A model generated the notes under the pieces. That model made no database searches. It saw only the letters and a program-made list of their open reading frames with translations, and was not told the origin of the DNA. Both the position numbers and the translations under genes were made by a program. From the NCBI RefSeq assembly GCF_008364765.1, contig NZ_VTUY01000006.1, positions 179,169 to 243,168 of the forward strand: a stretch of 64,000 nucleotides of DNA, given 5' to 3'. This document shows, in pieces, positions 40,943-50,900 of this stretch (positions are counted from its first letter, which is position 1; every line of letters starts with the position of its first letter). Source of the DNA: Bacillus sp. CH30_1T. GTDB taxonomy: Bacteria > Bacillota > Bacilli > Bacillales > Bacillaceae_B.

Positions 40943-41575
40943 AACAATAGTGATGTTGATGGCAGCACTTCCAACTTAAAGGGATATTTTGAAGGAACCA
41001 TTACTGAACTGAACCGCAGCCATTCAGAAGTGAGAGGAGATGTGATGGCTCAAGGGTTCTTTGGCACTGACGGTTCGTTCGATTGGCAAACAGACTTTTC
41101 AAATGTCCCAATTTCAATGAAGGTAACGGATTTCGAAGGCAATGTTTATGATGGTGAGATCACTAGAGACAATGACTTTAAAGTCAAGCTTCCTGTGACA
41201 GATGTGCCATTTCAGATGGAAGTCGAGATTCCTGGTCATTTCCCTGTTAAATCGACTTTCCATGTCTATGAACAGCGGGAAGACAAGATTGTCGGCACTT
41301 GGAGAACGTTGCCTCTTCGAAAGCAAGATGCAGGAGACATCAATCAGGACATTGTGATTGATATGATGGATGCGATTGAATTGAAAAATAGCTGGGGTAC
41401 AGATGATCAAAATGCAGATCTGAACTTCGACGGAACCATTGATGCGAAAGACTTCGAATTAGTAGAGTACAACTTCCTTGAAACCGATCCAGGAGTTGAG
41501 AATGCTCCGAAGCCAAAAGATAAGTACAATGGGAATTCTCTAGAGGACATAAAGAAAGACTTAGGGATCAATTAA
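40943..41575 (+). pseudogene. 3' fragment of a dockerin-bearing S8 protease gene
   Basis: The frame is open from just after a TAA at 40940 but has no start codon behind a ribosome binding site near its beginning. Its first residues (N-N-S-D-V-D-G-S-T-S-N-L-K-G-Y-F) and everything after match the last 210 residues of the proteases at 42074 and 47915. It keeps a carboxypeptidase-regulatory-like domain ending P-G-H-F-P-V-K-S-T-F, a dockerin-like pair (D-I-N-Q-D-I-V-I-D and D-L-N-F-D-G-T-I-D) and the conserved C-terminal tail N-G-N-S-L-E-D. Signal peptide, catalytic and cohesin-like domains are missing. An internal GTG at 41030 could start a 181-residue protein but lacks a secretion signal. Confidence 0.8.
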
Positions 41576-42073
41576 GATGAGAGTATAATCTAACTAGAAG
41601 TATAGCAAATGCGAAATGATTAGAAAGGTCAATTTGATTTTTCAAGCCATTTTGTTTCTTTCAGCGAAACTCGAAAAATAGCTGATTTGTAAAAAAATCA
41701 CTTTTCAATCCTGGTAAACAAGTATATAAAAGTAACTGTCAAAAGCAGTTGCTTTTTTAATTTCATGAATTTGTGAAATGTGGGATTTTTACATATCTTT
41801 ATACCTAATGGTGTGCGATTCCAACAGTTCAATTCTAAGGAAGATCAGCGAACAAAAATAGGTGTAATGTTACTATGCGACAAAACTTTCCCAACATTAT
41901 CGATCATATCTTCTATTGACTTACCGTTTTTCACTAAGTAAAGGGTGATAAATTAAGTAGATAATAGATTAATATATAGAACTTTCCCAATTAACAGATT
42001 TATTGAAAAGCAATACAATAATATTTAGTAGACGATTTACACCTTGGATTAACGAAAATATGGGGGGAAATGT
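41576..42073. other. Intergenic region upstream of protease 1
   Basis: A weak hairpin AACTG/CAGTT before six T at about 41737-41759 may terminate the fragment. TTGACTTACC at about 41916 could be a -35 element. I see no regulator motif shared with the second protease, and no small gene. Confidence 0.4.
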
Positions 42074-45000
42074 ATGAACGGGAAACGATATTCAAAAATA
42101 TTAACTGTTGCTCTTGCTGCTAGTTTATTAGGATCTTCAGGAATTCCATTTAATGTTATGGCAGAGAGTAAGCCTGAACTTACTAGAGTAAAAGACGTAG
42201 AGAAAGTTTTATCGAATTTGACGGATGCACAAAGAAAAGCTCTTCAACAAATCGAAGCAAAGCCGGATTTTGAAATCGCACCAAATATCAATACGGAAAC
42301 GGATGGGCTTGTCGATGTAATCGTAGAGTTCAAACAAGCTCCGGCTAAAGTTGAAGTGATGAAGCAAGCTGCAAAAGGATTGCGTGCAACGACAAAAACA
42401 GCTGATTCAAAAGTGGAGAAGGCACATAGTGAATTCAAGAAAAGCTTTAACTCTTTGAAAAACAAAAAGAGTGCAGGCCATCAATTAAAAGAGGCAAAAA
42501 TAACGAAAGAATATCGTAACGCCATTAATGGTGTCGCGATGTCGATACCAGGAACGGAGATTGAGAGTCTACTTGATACTGGTGTGGTGAAACGCATTTG
42601 GAAAGATGAAGTCGTGCAACTTGATCTTCCGAACAATGAAGAAGCGTCGTCTACATCCAAAATGATGGATAGCATCCCACAAATCAATGTGGACAAGCTT
42701 CATGATGAAAATGTGAAAGGCGATGGCATTAAAGTTGCTGTACTCGACACAGGGGTAGATTACCATCACCCAGATCTACAAGATGCGTATAAAGGTGGTT
42801 ATGATTTCATCGATAACGATTCTGACCCAATGGAAACGACCTATGAAGATTGGAAAGAATCCGGTGAACCAGAAATCAACCCTTCTTCCGGAACGGCCTA
42901 CTATACGGAGCATGGTACACATGTTTCAGGAACGATTGCAGGTGATCAGAAGAACACGGTCGATTATGCAGTTAAGGGAGTAGCTCCAAATGTCGATTTA
43001 TATGGCTATCGTGTTCTGGGTCCTTATGGTTCAGGAACATCCACAAGTGTACTTTCGGGGATAGAGCAAGCAGTTGCTGATGGGATGGACGTGATGAACT
43101 TATCGTTGGGGGCATCAACCAATGATCCGCTATATCCTACATCGGTTGCCGTTAATAATGCCATGTTATCAGGTGTTGTTGCAGTAGTCGCAGCAGGTAA
43201 CAATGGTCCGGATGAAAAAACACTGGGGGCTCCTGGAGCTGCTGCTCTTGGAATTACCGTTGGGGCAAGTGATTTTGCAATGGATGTCGCAAACTTTGAA
43301 TCCATTAGTGTAGATGGAGAATCATTTAAGGATGTTTTATTATTGGGTAAAAACTTTACAAATGATTTAGCGTCTCTTCAAAATCAGTCCAAGGAAGTGG
43401 TATTTGCAGGACTTGGATACGAGGCAGATTTCGAAGGAAAAGACTTCACTGGGAAAATCGCTCTTATTCAGCGTGGAGAACTTACATTTGTGGATAAGAT
43501 GAAACATGCGAAAGAAGCTGGGGCAGAAGCTGTCATCATCTACAATAACGTAGACGGAGACATTCAGGCCTATTTAGGGGAAGGTGCAGAATACATCCCT
43601 GCATTCCGCATGACAAAAGCAGACGGTGAGCGTTTAAAAGGACTTGGAGATAACGCAACTCTTACCTTTGGTAACTTAGCCAGCATTCAAACAGAAGGGG
43701 ATAATCTCGCCGGGTTCAGCTCAAGAGGACCTGTGAATGGAAGCTATGATATTAAGCCTGATGTGGTGGCACCAGGAGTCGCGATCTTCTCGACCATTCC
43801 GGAATATATCAATAGCCCTGAAGAAGGAGAAGATTATTCAAATGCCTATGCCCGCCTTCAAGGAACTTCCATGGCCACTCCTCACGTGGCAGGGGTCGTA
43901 GCCTTACTGCTTCAAGAACACCCAGAGTATACGCCATTTGATGTAAAAGCCGCATTGATGAACACAGCTGAAGACTTGAACGGTGACGTTTCTGTATTTG
44001 AACAAGGTGCAGGACGTGTGGATGCTTATGATGCGGTACATGGCGATGTGTCCATTAAAGTGATTGATAGAACAGAAAATCTAAATGAAAATGGAGAAGT
44101 GGTAGAGATTGATGAAGAGACTGCTTCGATTTCATTCGGTAGCCATTATAAAACCGGAGCTGGCGTTGAAGGAACTAGTAAAATGTTCATTGAAAACAAC
44201 GGAGAAGAAGAAAAGTCATTCAAGATAGAAGTCGAATATCATGGCGACCGTGAGGGTATTCGTGATTCAGTGAAGAATGGGATTCATTTAGATCTTCCAA
44301 CTAGTGTTGTGGTTTCTAGTGGGAATTCTAAAGAAATTTCACCAACGATCACCGTCCCGGAAAATGCTGAAGAAGGGCGATTTGAAGGATACATTCATCT
44401 GACGAATGCAAGTGATTCCAGTGAGACCTATCAAGTTCCGTTTGCCATTCGAGTCACAGAAAAAGGATTTGATTATCTGGAAACAGATAGACCAGCCCTT
44501 GCGAACAATACGCCAAAATGGCAGTATTACAATCCACTATTGACGGCTGCTTTCCAAATGAAAAGTCCTCTGACTAAGATAGACATTGTAGTAAAAGATG
44601 GTCAAACAGGTGATGCCATTGGGTTTGTCGCTTCAATCGCAGATGCAGGAGCTAAACCTGATTTCAGGTACTACATTCCTGGTGTTTTCTCTGGATTAGT
44701 TTATCCATTTACTGATGACAAACAAAATCCGATATCAGACCAACCTATCGATCTTCCTGAAGGAGATTACGAGTTAGGGTTTATCGGGCATGACGAGGAA
44801 GGAAAGACGCATTTTATCGACACACCTGTTTTTATCGACAATACAAAGCCTGAAGTAGCCTTTGATAAATCTCCTGATGTGTATGAAATCAGTGAAGATA
44901 TGTACACGGAAGAATTTTGGAAAGAAGCATTTTGGATTCATGGAAATGTACAGGATGAAACGGTGAGCGCTTTACAATCAAAAGGATTGGACTATGACCA

Positions 45001-46234
45001 ATCTTCGAACAAATTCTTGATCGCAACAGGCACACGTGAATACTTTAATTGCTGTTTCCCTCCTGCAGATTCAGAAGGGGATACTGTATTTGGTATTGAA
45101 CCTTCTGATATCGCTGACGGACCATTGAGGTTAAGTTTGGCAGCAACTGACATCGCAGCGAATGTGAATTACCAACGATATATTTTCTTGCAAGAAGGTA
45201 CTGAATACCTGACTTCCGATTACAATAAGAAAGAAGTGAAATTAGGAGATACGGTTACGATGACACTGAGCTTGAATAACGTAAAGAATCTTGTTTCTGG
45301 AGAGTATACTGTCGAATTCAAAGGGGAACAATACTCGTTTGAATCAGTCGAGTTGCATGATTCAGTGAAAAACTATGCGGAAGAAAACGGACTGGAAGTA
45401 TTACTTCAAGAACCTGAAGTAAACAATAGTGGCTTTAATGGTACAGTAAAGGTTGGTGCTTCATTGAATGGAGAAGACTTTACCGGACTAAATGAAGACA
45501 TGCCGTTCTTGGATGTTACATTTAAGGTCATTAAGGATAAGTGGTTCTATGGAAATGACAAATTGAATGTAACAACGTCCAACTACAGAAAAGCGGGGGA
45601 ATCCCAGCCGGTGTCTCTACCCTATTATAGTACATCTTACTTCGATTTCATTTCTGAACATTCAGAAATAGAAGGGTATTTGAAGCCGGAAGCCTTCCTT
45701 AAGCCAGGCTCAACAACTTTACCATATGGAGTCGCTTTAGAAATCGGAGCGGAAGTATATGCTTTATCTCCGGATGGTGAAAAGTACGAAGGAACGATTG
45801 ATTCGCGTGGGAAATATTCCATTTCAGGTGTACCTGCGGATGGTGGGACGTACAATGTAATAGTGGACGTTCCAGGACACTTAAAAACAAGCACAAGTTT
45901 TATATCCGGATATTCATTAAAAGGAAATCATTATGGGAAGTTTATATCAACAGGTTACAAGATAAACCTTGCTGGTGATGTTGATGGAAATAGTATGATT
46001 GATATTGAAGATGCCATTATTTCCGTATTCTCTTATGGAAAAGAAGGTATCGGCGTCAATAAAGGAGACATTAACCAAAACGGAAAGGTCGATGAAACAG
46101 ATCTTCGATTCATCGAGAAAAACTTCTTAGAAAAAGGACCAGGTGCCAAAAAAAATAAAAAGCCGAAAGAAAAGCATGGCAAGGTGACTCTGGAAAAATT
46201 ATTCCGTTCAATTGGTCTTGAATTAGAGGGATAA
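42074..46234 (+). CDS. Secreted multidomain S8 serine protease 1
   Basis: A 1386-residue secreted subtilase of the Vpr-like type. Signal peptide about 1-30 (cleavage near V-M-A-E). I9-like inhibitory propeptide about 78-188. Catalytic Asp225 (L-D225-T-G), His280 (H280-G-T-H) and Ser599 (G-T-S599-M-A-T-P), with a PA domain inserted at about 440-530. An Fn3-like domain (about 700-810) follows. A cohesin-like beta domain (about 1050-1185, opening K-L-G-D-T-V-T-M-T-L-S-L-N-N) comes next, then a carboxypeptidase-regulatory-like domain (about 1195-1280), a two-repeat dockerin-like domain (about 1298-1360, D-V-D-G-N-S-M-I-D and D-I-N-Q-N-G-K-V-D) and a basic tail. The ATG follows GGGGGGAAA. It should degrade extracellular protein. 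The module calls beyond the protease core are by eye. Confidence 0.93.
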   Translation: MNGKRYSKILTVALAASLLGSSGIPFNVMAESKPELTRVKDVEKVLSNLTDAQRKALQQIEAKPDFEIAPNINTETDGLVDVIVEFKQAPAKVEVMKQAAKGLRATTKTADSKVEKAHSEFKKSFNSLKNKKSAGHQLKEAKITKEYRNAINGVAMSIPGTEIESLLDTGVVKRIWKDEVVQLDLPNNEEASSTSKMMDSIPQINVDKLHDENVKGDGIKVAVLDTGVDYHHPDLQDAYKGGYDFIDNDSDPMETTYEDWKESGEPEINPSSGTAYYTEHGTHVSGTIAGDQKNTVDYAVKGVAPNVDLYGYRVLGPYGSGTSTSVLSGIEQAVADGMDVMNLSLGASTNDPLYPTSVAVNNAMLSGVVAVVAAGNNGPDEKTLGAPGAAALGITVGASDFAMDVANFESISVDGESFKDVLLLGKNFTNDLASLQNQSKEVVFAGLGYEADFEGKDFTGKIALIQRGELTFVDKMKHAKEAGAEAVIIYNNVDGDIQAYLGEGAEYIPAFRMTKADGERLKGLGDNATLTFGNLASIQTEGDNLAGFSSRGPVNGSYDIKPDVVAPGVAIFSTIPEYINSPEEGEDYSNAYARLQGTSMATPHVAGVVALLLQEHPEYTPFDVKAALMNTAEDLNGDVSVFEQGAGRVDAYDAVHGDVSIKVIDRTENLNENGEVVEIDEETASISFGSHYKTGAGVEGTSKMFIENNGEEEKSFKIEVEYHGDREGIRDSVKNGIHLDLPTSVVVSSGNSKEISPTITVPENAEEGRFEGYIHLTNASDSSETYQVPFAIRVTEKGFDYLETDRPALANNTPKWQYYNPLLTAAFQMKSPLTKIDIVVKDGQTGDAIGFVASIADAGAKPDFRYYIPGVFSGLVYPFTDDKQNPISDQPIDLPEGDYELGFIGHDEEGKTHFIDTPVFIDNTKPEVAFDKSPDVYEISEDMYTEEFWKEAFWIHGNVQDETVSALQSKGLDYDQSSNKFLIATGTREYFNCCFPPADSEGDTVFGIEPSDIADGPLRLSLAATDIAANVNYQRYIFLQEGTEYLTSDYNKKEVKLGDTVTMTLSLNNVKNLVSGEYTVEFKGEQYSFESVELHDSVKNYAEENGLEVLLQEPEVNNSGFNGTVKVGASLNGEDFTGLNEDMPFLDVTFKVIKDKWFYGNDKLNVTTSNYRKAGESQPVSLPYYSTSYFDFISEHSEIEGYLKPEAFLKPGSTTLPYGVALEIGAEVYALSPDGEKYEGTIDSRGKYSISGVPADGGTYNVIVDVPGHLKTSTSFISGYSLKGNHYGKFISTGYKINLAGDVDGNSMIDIEDAIISVFSYGKEGIGVNKGDINQNGKVDETDLRFIEKNFLEKGPGAKKNKKPKEKHGKVTLEKLFRSIGLELEG

Positions 46235-46248
46235 CAAGAAATGGAGAA

Positions 46249-46275
46249 AGAGGTGTCCTATAGGGCACCTCTTTT
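46249..46275 (+). terminator. Protease 1 terminator
   Basis: AGAGGTG and CACCTCT form the stem, with a CC/GG extension across a single mismatch and a short loop, followed by TTTCTTGT. Confidence 0.8.
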
Positions 46276-46311
46276 CTTGTGTGGAAGTTTCGTCGAATGA
46301 GAAACTAAATA

Positions 46312-46351
46312 AATTTGATGAAATTCCTCAGAAATAATATCATCTCAAATC
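46312..46351 (+). promoter_or_regulatory. Promoter and candidate operator of HTH-TPR regulator 2
   Basis: AATTTGATGAAATT at 46312-46325 recurs exactly at 47828-47841 upstream of protease 2. A partial inverted partner AATATCATCTCAAAT follows at 46336-46350. TTGATG and TATCAT with a 17 base spacer inside this segment look like a SigA promoter, so binding here would act directly on transcription. Confidence 0.6.
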
Positions 46352-46452
46352 TCTATAGAATGAAATGGAAACTAACTGGTTAGTGAGAAATGAAATTTTA
46401 TAGTGCCCACAGAAAAAAGAAAGAATTAGAATGCGAATAGCAGGTGAGAAAA

Positions 46453-47718
46453 ATGAATGCAACTTTATTTCAGAAGATTCAGCACTCTATGAAAGAGGTT
46501 GGATGGAGAAAAATAGACTTAGCACAACGCTCGGGGATTCATATGAGTGATATTAGTCGGACTTTCAATCACAAGCAACCACTTTCACTAAAACATCTAG
46601 ATGCCATTACAAATGCTCTAGGGTTAGTGGAAGGTTCTCTTTATCCGTTTTATGTAGAGGAATGCTTTAACGAGAACCAATTATTGGACAAACGTAGAAG
46701 TATTCAGTTCCTGTATAAGTGTATAACGCTTGGTTATGAAAAACAGAAGAGTGATCTGTTGCTTATCATGACAGCAGAAACGTCAGACACGAACCGAACC
46801 AACTATTTGTCCTATATTTTTTCCGTCGCAGAGAAGCTATTGAAAGCGAAAAAAGAGGAGAAGGCGTTACCCCTGTACGAATTGATCATTAAAAATGAAT
46901 CGAATGATTTCTCAACACAACTGGCAACCAGTTATTTTAGGCGATTTTACATTCTGAGAATGACTGAGAACGCACAAATGGCACTTACACATGTGTTAGA
47001 GCATCTGATGTGTTTGCCAAGAGAAGTTAGAATGGAAGCGTATTTATGGATTACAGCGTATTACTATCGACGTGAGCAATGGAAAGAAGTCCTGTATTAC
47101 GCTGAGAGATTGGAAAACATGATCAAGGAGGGCGAGTATTATGCAAGAGCTCTAATGTATAAAAGTTTTGCATTGGTACGCCTGGGTGGTTCACTTGAAG
47201 AAGTATTGGCTCTTACTGCTCAATACGCTCAAGAAAACGACTATTTTGCAGAAATAGCCGCCGGAAACCGATATGCTGCTTATTTAGATTTTGGACATTT
47301 GGAGTATGCAGATGAGTATCTTGCTTGGTTAGAAGGTAGAGAGGATACGTATGTTGGTTTGCCAAAGGTGCTTGAGGCATATGTTCAATTGAATCGTATA
47401 GAGGATGCGAAACGGCTTTTGGATTGGTATCAACATATCATTGATGACATGGCTTTTGGTGGAGAGCTGTGGCTTAAGCAGAAAGTGAATTTAGATTTTC
47501 GGTACGCCTATGCTCTGTACCAGTGTGAAACCCTTCTATTGCCGGAAGGATTGGATGAACTATTGAATGTGGCGAATACAGCAAATCAAATAGGTAATAT
47601 AGAGAGATTTAAAAAATGTCTTCTCATTTACTGGAAATACAGGCACCATGCGTCAGATGACCAAAGAAACAAATATATAAAACTGTTAGGTATAAATGAA
47701 TACCAAGAAATATATTGA
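46453..47718 (+). CDS. HTH-TPR regulator 2, RNPP/AimR-like architecture
   Basis: A 421-residue protein. Residues 1-60 form a helix-turn-helix (I-D-L-A-Q-R-S-G-I-H-M-S-D-I-S-R-T-F-N). The remainder is helical with TPR-like spacing, for example A-T-S-Y-F-R-R-F-Y-I-L and V-L-Y-Y-A-E-R-L-E. The layout resembles peptide-responsive RNPP regulators and phage AimR receptors, but overall similarity is only architectural. The ATG at 46453 follows CAGGTGAG; the GTG at 46444 lies within that site. It lies directly upstream of protease 2, with which it shares a 14 base DNA motif, so autoregulation plus control of the protease is likely. No clear pheromone gene is visible. Confidence 0.82.
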   Translation: MNATLFQKIQHSMKEVGWRKIDLAQRSGIHMSDISRTFNHKQPLSLKHLDAITNALGLVEGSLYPFYVEECFNENQLLDKRRSIQFLYKCITLGYEKQKSDLLLIMTAETSDTNRTNYLSYIFSVAEKLLKAKKEEKALPLYELIIKNESNDFSTQLATSYFRRFYILRMTENAQMALTHVLEHLMCLPREVRMEAYLWITAYYYRREQWKEVLYYAERLENMIKEGEYYARALMYKSFALVRLGGSLEEVLALTAQYAQENDYFAEIAAGNRYAAYLDFGHLEYADEYLAWLEGREDTYVGLPKVLEAYVQLNRIEDAKRLLDWYQHIIDDMAFGGELWLKQKVNLDFRYAYALYQCETLLLPEGLDELLNVANTANQIGNIERFKKCLLIYWKYRHHASDDQRNKYIKLLGINEYQEIY

Positions 47719-47827
47719 AGCAGTTATACACAGCACCATAGCTAATCTATTTTTTCTTAAAATCTCGGTAATTAAGGATCTATGATAAAGAAAATTAACA
47801 AACTGAAACTCTCTTGAATAAAAACTG

Positions 47828-47867
47828 AATTTGATGAAATTTTGCAAAAGTTAAATTCTATCAAATT
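47828..47867. promoter_or_regulatory. Inverted repeat upstream of protease 2
   Basis: AATTTGATGAAATTT (47828-47842) and AAATTCTATCAAATT (47853-47867) are inverted repeats with 13 of 15 matches and a 10 base spacer. The left half is identical to the motif in front of regulator 2. Confidence 0.65.
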
Positions 47868-47914
47868 TAAATAGTATGAATATATCACCAGATAAGAAAG
47901 AAGGGAAAAGACGG

Positions 47915-50900
47915 ATGAAAAAGAGAATCACCAAAAATGTCACAATGTTGGCACTTAGTGCAGGTCTTGTAGGCAGTAGTCTAGCACCGGCCACACTAAC
48001 ACACCAAGTTCATGCAGAGCCCTCTTCAGGCATTGATCAAGTTCTGTCGAAGTTGACTCCAGAACAGCGTCAAGCGATTAAACAATTACAAACGAATGAC
48101 CAAGGAGGACTGCAGTTATCTCCTGAGGTAGATCAAAAGAGTAACGATTCCATTTCCGTTATTGTTCAATTTAAAGACAAGCCGGAAAAGACAGCGGTGC
48201 TGGAAGCGGAACTCGAAGGGAAAAACCTGTCTAGGACAAAAGCAAAAGAAAAAGTAGATGCAGCTCATGAAACCTTTCAAAAAGACCTTCAAAAGATTTT
48301 CAAAAATGAGTTGAAACAAAAGAAATCATCTTTCAAAATCAAGCAGTCTTATAAGCATGCTTTTAACGGAGTTGCGATGACTATTCCTGCAAAAAAAGCA
48401 AAAGAGCTGATTGACTCTGAGGCAGTAAAGGCTGTCTGGAGTGATAGGGATGTACAGGTCGAACCCCCTGTAACAGAACAACAAAAATCAAAGAAGCAAG
48501 CAGAAACGAATAGGACGACCACGTTTCCTGGTATCGAAAAGCTTCATCACGAAGGCTTTTCGGGTGATGGTGTGAAGGTAGGGATTCTCGATACAGGAAT
48601 CGACTATAATCATCCTGATTTAAAGGATGCCTATAAAGGCGGATATGATTTCGTGGATAACGATAATGATCCGATGGAAACAACCTATGACGATTGGGTG
48701 GAAGCAGGTAAACCAAACGAAGTACAAGAATATTATACGCAGCATGGAACACATGTGGCCGGGATCATTGCGGGACAAGGGGATAATGAGTCAGATTTAG
48801 CGGTTACTGGTGTCGCACCGGATGCTGATATTTATGCGTATCGTGTACTAGGTCCATACGGTACTGGTAGTACTGGGGCGATTTTAGCCGGGATCGATAA
48901 AGCAGTGGCGGATGGTATGGATGTCATTAACATGTCGCTTGGTGCGAATTACAACGACCCATTATACGTGACAAGTATTGCCGTTAACAATGCCGTTTTG
49001 GCAGGCGTAACAGCCGTGGTGTCAGCAGGAAACTCAGGGAGTAATATGTATACACTTGGTTCACCTGGTACCTCCCCATTGGCGCTAACTGTCGGGGCCA
49101 GTGATACTTCTATCACGATTCCGACATTTAACGGAACACTTCATGCAGATACGAATGTATCAGCAGATTTAAAGATGGTTGCAAGAGGGTTTGACGACAA
49201 TATAGAAGAATTAATAGGGCAGAATTTACCTATTGTTGATGGTGGGACCGGTTACTTTCCCGAAGATATTGATGGTAAAGTTATCCTTGCGGCACGGGGA
49301 TATTTGGATCTTAATGCCATGATAAATAACGCGAAGAAAGGTGGGGCAAAGGCTCTACTTTTATACAACGCCATTCCGTTACAAGATGTGTATTTAGGAG
49401 AAGGTTTTGACTCGATTCCTGTATTCTCTTTAAGCGATGAACAAGGAAACGCAATGAAGCAAGCACTGACTTCCGGCAATGCAACGTTCTCTTTTGATGA
49501 GCTTGGTGATCCAGTTGTGACCGGAGGGGATGTTTTAGCTGACTTCAGCTCTCGCGGTCCATCCCGTGTTTTGTATGATATTAAGCCGGAAGTAACAGCA
49601 CCAGGCGTATCTGTCATGTCGACAGTACCATCTTATATGCATGGTGAAGATCAAATCGGCAATTATCAATATGCGTATGAAAGTTTATCCGGTACATCCA
49701 TGGCTGCGCCAAACGTTGCAGGTGTAGCGGCACTTTTAAAACAAACTGACCCTGACATGACGCCTGCCGAGATCAAAACGAGGCTTATGAATACAGCGAC
49801 TCCATTAAATGGTGAATATAGTGTATTTGAAGTAGGCGCAGGGCGAGTAGATCCGTATAAAGCGATTCATTCACAAACAAACATTCAAGTAAATGACGAG
49901 ACGGAAACGAGTGATGGAGGAGCCAAAACTCTTGCAGGTGAGGGAATCCATACGATTAAAGATACGACCGGTGCCCTAAGCTTTGGCGCACAGGCTCCAG
50001 ATGGAAAGCATTTAAGAGAGACCCGTTCTGTCGCGCTCTACAACAACAGCAATGAAACGAAAACCTTCGATGTGAAAGTCGAGTTCCAAACACTTGAGGA
50101 AAGGTTTGAGGGCGATTATTCTCGTGTATCCAACGATGCGGCAGCCAACGGTGTCACGCTGGAGACAAAAGATACATTGAAAGTGAAGCCAGGTAAGAAA
50201 AAGAAAACGGCGGTGACGATGTTAGTTCCGAAAACAGCCGAATTAGGAAATTATGAAGGCTATGTGGTGTATACAAATAAAGACAATCCGGATGAAATGT
50301 ATCGCGTTCCATTTGGCATTCATACAGTGGAAGAAGGCATTGATCATATTGAGGCAAGTCCGCCTGCCTTTACGGTAGCGAATGAGCATGGCTTTAATGG
50401 AATAAAATGGTCAGTCGCTCTTATGTTCCAATTAAAATCTCATATGCGTTCACTGGATCTATTCCTTGTCGATCCAAAAACGAATGAAGAATTTGGATTC
50501 CTTGGCTCTTTTGACGGTATGGGTGCAAATGAGAATATTGAATATCGCCTGGGCGGTGCAATGAACGAAGGGTTTTACTATCCGTTAACGGGAGACCCGG
50601 AAAACCCGGTTGCGTATGATACGGCACAAGTCGAACCAGGTTTATACAAAATCAAAATGGTAGGTACAAATGATACAGGGAAAACCTTTACTGCAGATAC
50701 ACCGGTTTACTTTAACGTTACGCAGCCAACACTCGACCTCAACGTGGACTCTGGTGTGTATGAATATAGTCCGGATCAAACAACAGTCCCATTAACCGGT
50801 TCTGTTTACGATCCAGGTGTGGAAGAAATGCAAGCTGCTGGTATGGATGTGTCTCAAGCCAATAATAAATTTGTTTATGAGTTCGGTCGATTCAGTACCG

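Noticed and set aside
47782-47817. An 11-codon frame (M-I-K-K-I-N-K-L-K-L-S) behind AAGGAT between regulator 2 and protease 2, considered as a pheromone gene
   Set aside because: It is too short for a secreted precursor and lacks a hydrophobic export segment; A-rich intergenic DNA easily gives such a frame.
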